From positions 88,373,213 through 88,437,212 of the forward strand of contig OZ023274.1 of NCBI GenBank assembly GCA_964007475.1: DNA of 64,000 nucleotides, written 5' to 3'. Within the stretch, counting starts at the first letter, position 1; every line of letters begins with the position of its first letter. Source of the DNA: Hybos culiciformis (taxonomy: Eukaryota > Arthropoda > Insecta > Diptera > Hybotidae). The notes beneath the pieces are model-generated. The model ran no database searches, was not told the DNA's origin, and saw nothing but the letters and a program-made list of their open reading frames with translations. A program made the translations under genes and the position numbers. Below are positions 40,555 to 54,009 of this stretch, piece after piece.

Positions 40555-43379
40555 TAAAGCGACAATTATTTTCACCGCAATCAATCTACAAAATTTAAAT
40601 TACAAAATAATTATGTAATTGGAAAAATAGGTATATACAATTCATTTTTACGAAAAAATGTAATGTTGATTAATATTCACAGTATATACTTAGTAACATA
40701 GTTAGTGTCAATTCAAAATATAAAATTACAAATCCTTTTTCCATAAATCGGAAATTATTTTTTGTGGAAATCCTTTAATTATAAAATAATAATTAATTTT
40801 TTTATTTTATTGTTTCAACCGCAATACTAAATTAAATTTTGTTGGTTGGCGAAATATAAAATAATAGAATTATTCAAAATTTTTATCGGAACATTGAAAT
40901 GAATCAAAAACCGCAAAATATCATAATTGAACTACTGAATTCATCATGTAACCTTATAGATTGTAATTGAAATATGATATCTAAAAAAGGAAACTCACTC
41001 TTCATAATCGTATTCAGCTTATATAAAGATTACACGTAGGGTCGACTTAATTTTGCAAGAGATACGTTATTCCAATTTCAAAACAACGATATAAACGCTA
41101 TGTAATTAAATCATCGATTCGTAAACTAACTTCATTTAAAAAACTTTTTTTATTTTATATTAAATTTAAATTAAAATAATTTTTTTTTTTCACAATGCCT
41201 AACATAAAATTCATCATTTTTAAATTTATTTTAACTACAAAAAAGAAAAATATTACCTATAAAAAAAAAAGAAGATAAATAATTTTAGAAATAAGGAAAT
41301 AACATGCGTTGAATAACAAATTTTTATATGTTTCTTTCTGACTTATAAAATTTTGAACATTTTGTATGAAAAAAAAAAAAAAAAACATATAAATTGCATG
41401 GATTTTTTCATTTGAAAAATTTTAACAACATATTCTGTAAATAGAAAATTGCGTGTAAAATTTGTATATATTTAAATAAAAAATAAATAAATAAAAATTT
41501 AAAAAATGTAGACATAGCGCATAAATAAAATTAAAACATAAACTATATAAATATACACATTAAATATTTTTTTTTTATTTTTAAACACATTTTTCATTTT
41601 AGCTAGACTTGAAATAATATGAATTTTAAACTTTTTCAACTAAACCCGTCATGCGAAAATATGTAGGTATATCTATATCTATGTATCTACTCTATCAGCT
41701 AATAATAAAAGAACATTCAAATTAAATATCCTATAATTTTATCTTACTGTATACATAGTAACATAGCCCTTATAATCTGATCTAAAAATTGATTTTAATA
41801 TAAATTCTATATAATTGCGTGCCATTCGTTGAAAGACTAAAATAATATAAAATGAAGAAAATCTCACGAATATTTTGACGTCATATTAAACTACTTATCA
41901 TTCGTTAAGAAAACCGTATAAATGTATTATACAAAAATATTTGTAACGTTTTTCACTTTTTTAAAACCAATACTATGAACACCTAATTATGGTAAATTTA
42001 AAATAAAATCTAGGGTGAGAATGGACGGCTCGAATTTTGAGGTTTATTTTAATTATTGATGTCATGTCAGATGCATAGTTTTGTCGTCATAGCAGTCTAT
42101 AGGAAAAATAGACCTGTGCATTCTGCTAGGCAAACGACAATTAACTATTACTATATTTGCTCTATTACTATTTCTGCAAACTACAGAAATTTCATTTAAT
42201 ATAATTTTTATATTATAGTTTATTTTTATTAAACATAAAATCTCGCATAAAATGTACTGAAAACATATTAGTTTTTTTTTTTATGTTAAGTGCACAAATT
42301 TTTATTTATATATTTTTTTTTTTTGCTAAAAACATTTTTTTTATTTTTACATCAAAAAGGGACTTAATGAGGTTACGTAATAAAAAATAAAATAAAAAAG
42401 ACAGGGTACTTTAAAGAATATTCCATTAATTATTTTTTGTTGTAATTTTTAACACGGCTGATGGCAAAATTTTCATTATAAATGACAGATAATAAAAGTT
42501 GAAATTAATTGCATAAAAAATTATGTATATATGCATAGTATTATGTACATATATTTTGTAATATTTTTTGTATAATATAATTAAAAATTCAAAATAAGAA
42601 AATGCCTTCACGGGGTGGGAAAATTTATCACGCGTGCTTAAACAGTGCAACGATTTATCATTTTCATATTTGCAAAAAGATTTAGAAAATAATCAAATTA
42701 ATTATGAATTCTTAAAGGTTATTGAAATATTAAACTTTAATATTTTTCCATGGATTTAAAGAAGATTATTAAAAAAGAAATGTATATATTGTTGGGTGAA
42801 AAAAAAAAATTAAAAATAAAAATTAATTAAAAGTTTTCGAACCCAACACCTGACGAAGACTTATTCGAAGATCTCAATTTTAATCACCCTTGATTTTTAT
42901 TCATGATTAGCTTTTAATTAATTTAAGTTCATTTTTCATTCATCATAGGCAGACATTCTAATTTTCAAATCTTACTTCTGTGTTAGGAAAAAAATACATA
43001 GAATTTACCAATTCTCTTATGTAGATATAATTTATAACGTAACCGCAAGCCATTGATTGAAATAATTACCTTATATTTTATTCCTCTATTATTATTTATT
43101 CTTATCAAATAAATTACATAAAAGATATGTGCATAATTGTTTTGGCTTTTTGTTTTATTCTTTCCAATAAACTCATATCCACATTTTGTGTATTTTATGT
43201 ATATACATATAGAGTAAAAATTATGTATACGTCGTCGCATTGTGGGAAAATTAGATGTTGTTGCAATATGTGCGTTAAAAAGATATAAATATGTATAAAT
43301 GAAGATAATAATATAAATATTCAACTCTCATTGAATATAATTGAAGTTCGTTGTCCTTTTAACTAACAGCAATGAAATT

Positions 43380-43396
43380 ATATATATATATATATT
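43380..43396. repeat. (TA)n microsatellite
   Basis: A run of about eight TA dinucleotides in non-coding DNA. Confidence 0.8.
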
Positions 43397-45264
43397 TTAT
43401 TATACAATAATATAATATATGTACCTATCCTATACATATGAAAATATATTATTATTGAAAATACTATGTGTATTACATAATCAATAAATAATAAAAACAA
43501 AACCTTAACCCATACTATTTTTACTAACTATTTCTGTTAATGATGCAATAAAAGGAAATTTAATCTTTTAATGCGTCAATTTTATTTGCCTATTAATAAA
43601 ATTGAACTTACTGAAAGTTCAATTTTCTTGTTTTATTTGTTAATATACATAGTTAGTTATTAATTAAAAATTCATGCATTTTATCCTTATCGTCATAAGA
43701 ACTAAATTTATAGTTAATATATAATTTATTTGTTTTTTAACTTCATTTCTTATTTGTATAGCTTTAAAGCTTTAATCAAAACATGTCTTACGATTCATAG
43801 GCAGAGTTATTGTCGAAAGGCTCTAAGTCATAGTATTTCAAGACACACTACGTGTACATGCACATTGTACATATTGTGTTTCTTCTCATAAACAGCATTT
43901 AAAAAATTAAAAAAAAAAAATAAGAATAAGTGTATACTTGAAAATCTTTTTTTTGTTCAAGAAATTTCAGAAAATACATCATTCCATAACGAATTTCTTA
44001 TATATTTCTTTTATTTTCGAATGTATTGTTCCCAACAACTTTTTGCATGAATATTTTTTTAATGGTTTTGTTTTATTAAAATTATTTTATTTTTAAAAAT
44101 ATATTCCCTGGATAGAAAGAGCTGCGTGACTAAAAATAATCATATTACTTGATACACTTCTTATTTGTGATTCTGATCATTTTATTCTTCTCCGATTCAT
44201 TAATGATTAAATGGAACATAATTAAAAACAATAAATTTAAAAAACAATCTTGAACACTGGATGACACGTTGTACATTAGATCACACTTTAAGAAATTAGT
44301 TTTAGTGATATTTGGAAAAATTGTAAGCAAAGTATGCATATTAGCTCTAATTTTACTTCGTTTTAAGTTTTATTCAATTGATTCATCATGAAGTTGTATA
44401 TTGTATATTATCCTGTGTGGCTGGTTTTTACGGTTGTTGCTCGTTGAACAACTGGTTCAAAATGAACTCGATTCATGTCATTTATTAATAACATTTCCTC
44501 ACATATTATGAAAATTCCAATTCTTTTCAGTATATAGGATTCACAAATACAAATAATATTTGAAAATTTCCCTTCGTTTAGGGAAAATATAATTAATATT
44601 CTATGATATCTGAAATTTTGATTGATACATTTACAAATCAAGTAATTAGCTGCTTAACATCTGATAATTAATTAATTACTACATAAACCTAACTATTTAA
44701 AAAAAAATCATCATGGTTCGTTAATATAATAATTGAACAAAAATGTAAATATATAAAAAAAAAACAAATTATTCTGTCTAAATCTTAACCTACCTCAATT
44801 AAGAAAATTTGTCTGGTTTATTATTTTTTTTTAGCAATAAAAGATAAACAATTTGCAAAAAACCGTGAACTCTGAATCTGAACAATGTAAAAAAAAATTT
44901 TTTTTTATAAAAATAGCTCTTAAAATATAAAATTAAGTTAAGCATAGTCCAAATTGTATATAAATATATTTAATGAATACAATGACTTTATTTTAAATTC
45001 ATTCTTAACGATACCGCATTATGCGTAAAATTATTTCAATCATATTTGCGTATTAAAATTTTTATACTATAAAATTGAGAAAATATCCAAAAAGTTATAT
45101 GTATAATGGAAACTAAATAAAAAATAAAAATTTCATAAAAATAATCATTGATCCACTCTGGTTCGAAAGAAAATGAGAGCTGCATAAGTGAAAGAAATAA
45201 TTAATAAACAGTTATAGGTTTGTGATATTTTGAGTTTTGGATTTAGAACATATTAATAGATATA

Positions 45265-45746
45265 CAGGTAACCCTTGATTAACACGGTAGTTTGGTTCCA
45301 AGAATACTCCGTGCTAATTAAAATCGTGTTAATCGAGACTAACAATCAATACTAGTAATGGGGTTTGGTTCCAAAAAAATTTTATTTATGTTTTTGATAA
45401 TTTTTATCAGTGCAAAAAAAAGGAAATTTAAATATACATATAGACTTCAAATTAAAATTTAACACAAAAAATTAAAAAAATAATTAAAAAAATTAAAAGA
45501 AATAAAAATTTGTCATTGTTTGAATTTGAAAATATAGAATTATATTTATTGAAAAAAAAGCCAACTTAAATTATACAAATTTAAATTTTGAAACCGCATT
45601 AATTAAGAGTTTTTCTGAATTTTGAAACCCTGTAAATTCAAAACAGTCCTGGAAAATATCGTGTTACTCAAGGTGTGCTACAATTTATCAACCGTGTTAA
45701 AACAAAACCGTGTTATTCAAGTACCGTGTTAATCAAGGGTTACCTG
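45265..45746. mobile_element. pogo/mariner-type MITE with perfect 25-bp terminal inverted repeats
   Basis: The left end begins CAGGTAACCCTTGATTAACA and continues CGGTA. The right end (45722-45746) is its exact reverse complement. TA flanks both sides (45263-45264 and 45747-45748). TA duplications and CAG/CTG ends fit the Tc1/mariner-pogo superfamily. The interior has no transposase, so it is non-autonomous. Degenerate extra copies of the terminal motif CCGTGTTAATCAAG lie inside near both ends (about 45309, 45325, 45659, 45692 and 45708), likely subterminal transposase-binding repeats. The phrase TTTGGTTCCA occurs twice near the left end. Confidence 0.9.
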
Positions 45747-45748
45747 TA

Positions 45749-46796
45749 ATTATATTAAAATTGAAGTTTATTTTTGAAAGAATTACGAATAAATATTTTC
45801 CCCAATTGCCGCGAGTTTGTAGATCTTTTCGTTATGACTCACGACATACTGAATCATATAAGAAACTATGTATAATTTAAATTAGAATTATTGAGAATAT
45901 TTAAACCCATAGATTCCAATCAGAAATTCAAAAAAAGAAGTTTGTCGTCTGAAATATTTAAACATTATTTTATTTACAGAATTTCCCGCGTATTACATTA
46001 TAATTTAAAATGAGCATAAAATGTCATTGAACTTTTTCAAACAAAACTATTAAATTAATTTTTAATTTTGCTTATATTTTTTTTTTTTTTTATTATTTTT
46101 GTATAAAATTTTTTTTTATTATTATTATTCAATTTCTTTTTCCTTTAATTCTTTTTTTTTTTTTTCGTCTATGTCGAGTCGATATAATTTGCGACCTACA
46201 AAAAAAAAATTTGCCGGCATAACATAACATTATTAACCAACAAAAAAAAAAAAAACAGACAAAACATAAAAGAAAAAAAATATGTTTAAAGCGCTCAGAC
46301 TACAAAAACACCTTTTGCTTTTTTTTTTCTTTTTTGCACATGATAAATTTTTACCAAAATAATTTTGTTATTATTTTCTTTTATATATAAAATTTTTGGC
46401 GGATTACGCAATATATGTATTAGTATTATGAAAAGTGAAAATTATTAAAATAGAAAAATAGGTAAATATAAAATAGAATAATGAATTGTTAAAAAAAGAA
46501 ATATTATTAAGTATGTATATTTATACATAAATTGTATCTGTCCATGCGCATTATGTTGTAGGTATTTAATATTTGATCTTATAAGATTAATTAAAACGAC
46601 TATCAATATTTTTTAGTTAAATATCTTAAGTCTAGTGATTGTGACTATAGTTAGTAGGTACTTCAAGAAGCCACTCAGCATTTAATTAAGTTCATATAAG
46701 TGTCAATAAGCTGTTTAGGACATATGTATTATCATATTATTGGATTATTGGCAACATTTAAAAAAAGAACATAATATGGAAACCATATTACTTATT
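45749..46796. other. Non-coding A/T-rich DNA, no gene seen
   Basis: Very T-rich and A-rich runs, especially 46075-46270. Nothing coding or repeated was recognised. Confidence 0.65.
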
Positions 46797-47183
46797 TTAA
46801 TTTTTTTTGAATCCAAGACATCAAATTAAGAAAATTTTTGTACAAACATTTATTTTATTTAATTTAATATAATTTTTATAAAACAATAAAACATTTTTTG
46901 GTGTACTAAAGTAACTTCGAAAAAATGAGCACAAGCAGCCAGAGATAAACACCATGACAAATTTGAAATGCATAAAATTGCACAGTAGGTGATAAACTCT
47001 ACGTTGCCGTTTCAAAAACCACAGAATTTGAACTCCCCAAAAACGTTGTGGGAAATAGATAACTCTTATGTTGATAGTATACGATAATACAATTGAGATT
47101 GAAATATATTTTATAAAAATTAGGTTTAGTTGTGGCATCATGTCTTGTGGTAATAATAAAATTTATTGGCACTGTCTTCACGA
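46797..47183. repeat. Complex duplication, copy 1: blocks A and B joined
   Basis: Block A (46797-47012, 216 bp) is followed directly by block B (47013-47183, 171 bp). Both recur just downstream: A at 47184-47399 and B at 48514-48684. There they are separated by a 1114-bp segment X that copy 1 lacks. By eye A and A' differ at one base (AAATGCATAAA against AAATGTATAAA), so the event is recent. The minus-strand frames at 46821-47141 and 46999-47232 arise from the A/B joint and are not supported as genes. Confidence 0.9.
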
Positions 47184-48684
47184 TTAATTTTTTTTGAATC
47201 CAAGACATCAAATTAAGAAAATTTTTGTACAAACATTTATTTTATTTAATTTAATATAATTTTTATAAAACAATAAAACATTTTTTGGTGTACTAAAGTA
47301 ACTTCGAAAAAATGAGCACAAGCAGCCAGAGATAAACACCATGACAAATTTGAAATGTATAAAATTGCACAGTAGGTGATAAACTCTACGTTGCCGTTTT
47401 TGGGTGCTACAAAAATTAGAATATTTTTATTTCATGGCTTTAATGTTAAGTTTGAGTAAATTTTAAAGTTTCAGTGATCAAAATTCAGAACTATATTTTC
47501 AGAGTCTGGCAACGTGAAATAGAAATATTACAACTCGCAATATTGTCTGCATATTTCAAAATTTATACACAAAAAAAAAAAAGTTTTTATAAATAATTTA
47601 CGGTACGGACGGATGTTTTCTTCTTATTTTTCATTTCAATATCAATTTTTTGTATACAAAGATTGTTTAGTTTTATAATAAACTTATGTTTAATAATTTT
47701 CAAAATTCGCAAATGTTTACAAACATTTTGAATGAATGCATAAATAATTAAAAATTTAAAAATTCATTTTCATTTTATGGTTGTTCTTGATGCTCGAAAT
47801 GTTTTTTTAATTAATTTAATATGTAATTTTAATGTCAAAAAAAGATATTATTTAGAAAGAAGAGACATAGTAAACAAAGAATATTCTTTTATTCTAGACA
47901 TTTTTAGGTGTAATAAAATTAAATAAACAATTTTTGAAAATGCAAAAAAAAAAAAATAACTTCAACATTGTAAGAATATCATTGAGTTCTAAGACTTCAT
48001 TAAAACATAAATTTCGTAAACTAATCTTTACACATTATAATAGTTAAGTAGTCGATTTAAATGTACCTTATGATGTGAAATAAAATTAAAGTTCTGGACT
48101 TCAAGTAAAAGTGGTCTTCCAAAACTATTTCAAATAAAAAAAAAATCTATAAAAATACAAGGATCTTAAAGATTCTGATATCTGAATTTAAAATTCAAGG
48201 ATATGAGTATTTTTATTATGATTGAAGATTTAGAAAATTAAAAATAATCATCTTATTTTTCATTCTAAAATATTATTCAGCCTTATTATTACGCCTATCT
48301 TAATCTTAAATGCAAGAAGAATTAAAAAAGATTAAAATAACTAGATTATTTTTGTTCTATTTTTATTTTTTATTGAGAGAATGAATGAAATTGAAAGTTC
48401 ATTGTATTTTATTAATATGGAAATAAAATTAATAAAACGCAATTTAATTTCAGTTGTGATGTGATTTAAAATCCGCACATTTATTTTATTTGCGAATTTA
48501 TAAATGATGACTTCAAAAACCACAGAATTTGAACTCCCCAAAAACGTTGTGGGAAATAGATAACTCTTATGTTGATAGTATACGATAATACAATTGAGAT
48601 TGAAATATATTTTATAAAAATTAGGTTTAGTTGTGGCATCATGTCTTGTGGTAATAATAAAATTTATTGGCACTGTCTTCACGA
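47184..48684. repeat. Complex duplication, copy 2: blocks A, X and B
   Basis: A' (47184-47399), unique X (47400-48513) and B' (48514-48684). The joint of copy 1 has two bases of microhomology (TT) with the two ends of X. Copy 2 starts exactly where copy 1 ends. X does not have GT-AG (or CT-AC) ends at the joint, so copy 1 is not simply a spliced retrocopy. The minus frame 48341-48682 reads B' into X and has no recognised domain. Confidence 0.85.
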
Positions 48685-51600
48685 CTGCAAAGTTGCATTC
48701 AAATATTGAAGATAATAAATATCATTTATAAACCTCGATAAGGATAAGATAACAAGATATCATTTCATTAACGCGCAGAGTGACCAAACCAACCACCTGT
48801 CTTGTTACAAATAGCATTTGCAACTAACTATCATTATGATTACCGAGCAAATATAGTAAAAAAAAAAATATGTTAATTTTTCTCGTATTTACTAAAATAA
48901 AAAATATACATTTTTTTTTCTGTGTGCTTTCAAGTTTTTGATTTGTTTTGCTTCGAAAATAAACCAAAAAAAAATAAATAAAGGTCTTTTTGAATTTTTA
49001 TCTTATTTTATAATTCTTGAAAAGGCAATGAAACGATAAAAAAAAATTATAAAATGTAGCTTAAAATACATAATATTATACATAAATTTTTTTTATATAT
49101 ACATAAAAAAATATTGTTTTTTATTCAGAAATAAAAATACTATATACAAAAATAAAAATATTCAGCAAAAAAAAAAAAAGGAGGGTTAAAATAAAATTAA
49201 AACACAAAAAAAAATTTTTTTGAGGCGGAGTATTTTAAAAGTCAAAAAGAATTTTGATTTTTGTGTAAAAACAAAAAAAAAATAAGAATTTCTAATTAAC
49301 ATAAAAATTTATTCAGTGAATTCAAAATTAACAATAAGAAATTATTTATTAAATCTTTTTTTTTTGATATTAAAAGAATTTTTCAAAAAAAAAAATTATT
49401 TAAACAGTCGAGTCCTTTTATCCTTTACGATTTGATTTTTCCTAATGATTCCCACTTCATGTTTTTTTTTTTTATTTTGGCTATAATTCCAATTTTTATA
49501 GACAATTATGAGATCAGTTTAAGAGCAGTTAAATTTGCAATAAAATTTTGTACATTATCATCAATTTCAAAAAAAAAATGTTCCCAATTAAAATATAAAG
49601 AGTAATAATTAAATCATTTTAGAATCATATACACCTAACCTATAAAGAAGTAAATACGCATAAATCAATTACAAATTTAGTTGAAGAAAAAACTAAAATT
49701 AAAACCTATAACTCCTTTGGATTGGAACTCCTTTTCAAATTGTAATAATTTTGAAAATTTTGAAACCCAACCTTAATCTATCATTTCAATTTACACATGA
49801 ATTTCCCTTCCAGACCACACTATAATTTAAAATTTGTAAATTTTAAGTTAATTTATAAACTTGGGTATATATAAATGTTGATGTATGTAGTATGCTTACT
49901 GCGAATATATGTACAAGTGTATATGTATTATGCTTATGAATATTTTAAATTCAATTTATTGAAATTTATATAAAAAGATTTTCAAAACTTCACATAAATA
50001 TATAAAGCAAATTTACGCATTAAAAATTTATTTGTATATGCATTATTTATTTTGCATTTTTAAAGAATTATACATACACGTTATTGTATATAAGTGTTAT
50101 ACATTGCATTTTCACTGTGAAATAAATCTTTAAATTCGTTTTATAAAATATTTTTTAAAGCAATAGTAATAATCTCGATAAAAAAAATCAGAAAACCTCC
50201 AACGCATTTTCGATTTCCGGTTATCATATTTTCTTCAGTTTTTGTGAGTTAATAAATAAACACATACATTTAGTATAACAAATATAATTGATGATAATGA
50301 TAAGGTTAAGTATAGATCAGCTGAAAATATTTTTTTTTAAAAAATTAGATCACTTTATTGCATAAGTAAAAAGTAAATAACGAGAAAAGTAAAAAAATAA
50401 TTATTAGCTCGCACACCTAGAAAAACACAGCCAAAACTTAAAATCATACGTTTTTGAGTTATTTATAAAATTCTTCTATCTTTAGAATGTTCAAAGTTTT
50501 ATCTTTATCTAACCCACATTAAAATATTTTCTGAATTAACCGAGAAAAACCTTTTTTATGATAACACTAAATACACAGTTGCAAAAAAGAAATCGATTTT
50601 TCAAATAAGATTTTCTTAAAACTTCGAACTTTGAGATGTATGTGACTGTGTTGTTTTAAGAGTGCAAGGTGTTTGTCATATTACGTCAAAATTAGAAATT
50701 TCTGAAAAAAGATTCGTTATCTAATTTTTTTTTTTATAATGACGGATACAAAAGAATTTATATATTTTTTTAAATGTTTAAATTAAATAAATATTTTATA
50801 AAGTCATTATAAAATATTATAAAGATTACATACGTGCATAGATAGTACGTATTTAGTAAATATAATAGGGATTATGTAAAACCATAAATGTACAGATTTC
50901 AATATTTTATTAAAATAAAATTTGAAAAAAAAAAATCATAAAGTCAAAAGAAAAAAAAAAACAAACTTATCATTATTACAAAAGCATAAAAAAAAATAAA
51001 TGTAGAATAGAAAATTTTTAAATAAAATTTTAGATCTCATGAGGAAAAGTTATGAAAGTTTTTTTCAAATTTATTCTACAAATAATTTCTTAAAAGATTA
51101 TTATATAAATTCTTTTCAATTTTATTATGATGGTGAATGATGATCTATCTATATAAATTAAAATTATATATTCAATGCGAAAATATTACTAAAGTTATAT
51201 TGTAAGCAAACATTTTCTAAAATTAAAAATTTTCTTAATTTTTCGGTAAAATCCGAATTAAATAAATATGATAAGAAAATCGAAATATATTGTATTTAAT
51301 TTGAAATATTTAAGTACAATAAATGCATACTAACATATTACTACAAGTCGATTCAAAAATCCATTTATACAATTGAAAATAAAGTAAAGCTTAAATTTTC
51401 GTTAACAATTATATAAAATTATTCAATTCCAATATTTATTAATATAATATTGTCTCTTATGAACAAGCATATTAATACGAACTAACTTTGGTATATTAAT
51501 TTGAAAATAATTTTGACATAACAATATTATTTTAGTTCTCAAGAGAGCTTTCAAATTCATAATCATAAAAATGAAATTTTATTATAGAAAAATGATGATT

Positions 51601-53487
51601 TTTATATCAATTTTATTGTTTCATTTAATTTATTTTATTATATGAAAAAAAAAAGTTCGTTTTTTTTTTCTTTTTGCTGAATATGAAATAAAAAGCTTTT
51701 ATCTATATGTACAAAAATTTCAAAGAGAATTTTTTTTTTTTATTTAAATTGAAAATTTAAATGCTTTTTGTATTGGGAACTCTCAAGTGTTTTGAATATT
51801 TTATGTTTCCAATTAGAATTTCAAATTAAATGAAGGTATTTTTATTTTATTATATGTATTTTCCTCCAAATTGAATTCTAAGAGACATTTTCTTTTGTTT
51901 CGCTAAATTATTAAATTACTGGTAAAGGAACAGATTCTTTTTGTTTCCGTAGCATTAATAGGGACTCGTGTCTTCTAAGTTGGTACTCAAATGTTGAAGA
52001 AAAATACTTTATCCTACTTTCAAAGTTAGAAAAATTTTGTAAATATCTAATTCAAAGCTTGAAAAAACGAGAAGAAAAATCTATCTTGATATACAACTAC
52101 TCATTAATTCGAAATGTACCTATACCACTATCAAAAATATGTACTACTATCAAGAATATAACTCATCTGATAGTAGTATTCTTAATCAATGTTACAATTT
52201 AGAAAATCATTAGAAAATTAGAAACTTTCGGAAAAATAAAGGAACGAAATAATTCAATTTCTGGCTAGGTTTTATAAATTTCTTTCATTGCAATTTTGCA
52301 TTAAATTTAATGTATGTATATTTTAAACATATTTCGTGATAAAATAAAATTAAATTTTTTCTCTTCACATAAATTATTTAAATTTATATTTTGTACAATA
52401 ATGTTTTTTTTTTTTTCGTTTTCGTCATATATAATTATAATGTTAACACTTCTATCCACCCTTCTCATTCTTTAAATTTATAGCCGCAGTTATTAACATT
52501 TTCCGTCTGCCCACCATTCATACAAATTTCTAGATTTATTATCTTTTACGGAATTAAACGTCAATTTCAAAAATTTATAATTTTTTTAACTTAAGATTAT
52601 AGAATTTTTATTGTATTTAAAAAATGGCAATTGACAATGTTAATTTCTTACTACTAAATTATCTTTCTTACTAAATTATACATACCTAGAAATATTTTTC
52701 TACTACATATTTCGGTTAGAACTCAATATGAGTCCTTCCTTTTTCTATTATAGTTTTCATAATTTTAGTTTAAATAATACAAGAATAAATATTTTATTTT
52801 CTATAAACGTGTTCAACAATATATTTTCTTTTATACCTTTTGTTTAAGGAAATCCTTTTCTTTTTATTGGAAAAACATAAAACACATTTAAAATATATAA
52901 ATCAACCGTGAAACAAATTTCTTAAAAAAAAAAAAAAAAAACCAAAGAATTTAAAAATTTTCAATATTTTAGGAAATAAATTTATTTCTTAATCCTTTCT
53001 AATGATTTGATAGCTAGAAGCATTTAATACCTCTTAAATTCCAATTATGGTTGAAGAAATTTCGAATATCTATAGTTGAGAGGTACAATTTTTAATATCT
53101 GAGTAATATTTTGTGGAATAAATAAAATAAAAGATTTATTGCAAAATTTATTAAAAAGAGCGCCATCAAAAGTATTTATGAATTTTATGCCATTAGGAAT
53201 ACGTGTATGTACATAATATAAAAATTTCTGCTTAGTTCCATATTATCAACTTCATTATTTAGAGATCATATAATTAATGAGGAATTATGCATCATCGAAA
53301 AAATATTTTGTTATTAAAATATTTCTGTACACTCAAATATGCATAGTTATACGTTACACTCGGGGTACATATTCTTGTTTTGACAAAAAGAATGTCATTC
53401 AATTATATATAATTGGTTCGGCCAGTTCTGAAACATTAAATAAATGGTTCGATTATGAATTTTGTTCTTAATATTTTTATTTGGTAA
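48685..53487. other. Non-coding A/T-rich DNA, no gene seen
   Basis: Nearly 4.8 kb with no long or plausible frame. There is a short inverted pair, GTACTACTATCAAGAATA and GATAGTAGTATTCTTAATC, around 52140-52187. It could form a small stem but has no other support. Confidence 0.65.
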
Positions 53488-53845
53488 CAGGGTCGGCATT
53501 TCGTCCACTTACTTTTATTTTTTCCGGGGCACTGGAAAAAATGGGCAAAATTGACGAAATAGACGAAAAGGACTAAAAAACATCGAAATTTTTAAAATAT
53601 GTTGCTTAGTACAAATAATAATAACTTAAACATTTTGTTTGGTTCGATTCATAACCAAAGTTATAATACAGGGTCGGCATTTCGTTCACTTACTTTTATT
53701 TTTTCCGGGGCACTGGAAAAAATGGGCAAAATGGACGAAATAGACGAAAAGGACTAAAAAACATCGAAATTTTTAAAATGTGTTGCTTAGTACAAATAAT
53801 AATAACTCAAACATTTTGTTTGGTTCGATTCATAACCAAAGTTAT
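53488..53845. repeat. 181-bp tandem duplication including the transposon's left end
   Basis: Unit 1 is 53488-53668 and unit 2 runs from 53669 to about 53845. The two are nearly identical; visible changes include CGTCCACTT/CGTTCACTT, AAATTGACG/AAATGGACG and AAAATATG/AAAATGTG. Each unit starts with the CAGGGTCGGCATT terminus, so the element has two potential left ends. Confidence 0.9.
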
Positions 53846-54001
53846 TAGACAGATACTATCTTGTCGGAAAAACTAAAATTTTTATTTAATGAAGTTATTT
53901 GTTTGTCCATTTTGTCCAGCACATATATTTCTTCCGAGACGGAAAAAACTGGAAAAAACGGGGGAGTTTTTTTCCATCCTGGACAGTGGATGCAAACCCT
54001 G
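53488..54001. mobile_element. hAT-type non-autonomous element A
   Basis: The left end is CAGGGTCGGCATTTCG and the right end, read inward, is CAGGGTTTGCATCCAC. The imperfect termini fit the hAT pattern. The flanks are TTTGGTAA (53480-53487) and TTTGGAAA (54002-54009), an 8-bp target duplication with one change. The interior has no transposase; the frames at 53277-53471 and 53861-54043 run across its borders and are not genes. An internal tandem duplication that includes the left terminus is listed separately. Purine-rich GACGAAATAGACGAAAAGGA segments stand out. Confidence 0.8.
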
Positions 54002-54009
54002 TTTGGAAA

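Larger units (their letters stand above)
39095..45264. other. Non-coding A/T-rich DNA, no confirmed gene
   Basis: No supported gene. The frames at 42426-42650, 42983-43324, 44145-44339 and 44408-44641 (minus) are unrecognised and biased in composition. The patch 42010-42130 is G+C-richer than its surroundings but shows neither inverted termini nor a reading frame. The frame at 40276-40554 is listed separately. Confidence 0.6.

Noticed and set aside
46821..47232. Minus-strand frames of 106 and 77 codons
   Set aside because: They cross the joints of a recent duplication (A/B and B/A), so they were created by the rearrangement, and they contain no recognised motif.
47400..48513. Segment X as a separate transposon insertion splitting A' and B'
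   Set aside because: There are no inverted ends, no poly-A tail and no target duplication; only two bases (TT) are shared at the joints.
46797..48684. Spliced retrocopy explanation for the A-B fusion (X as an intron)
   Set aside because: At the joint X can start with GT on the minus strand but would end in AA, and on the plus strand it has no GT-AG ends. There is also no poly-A tail specific to copy 1.
53661..53845. GGTTCGATTCATAACC as a possible tRNA T-arm
   Set aside because: It lies inside the tandemly duplicated part of hAT element A and no D-arm or anticodon arm can be placed upstream.
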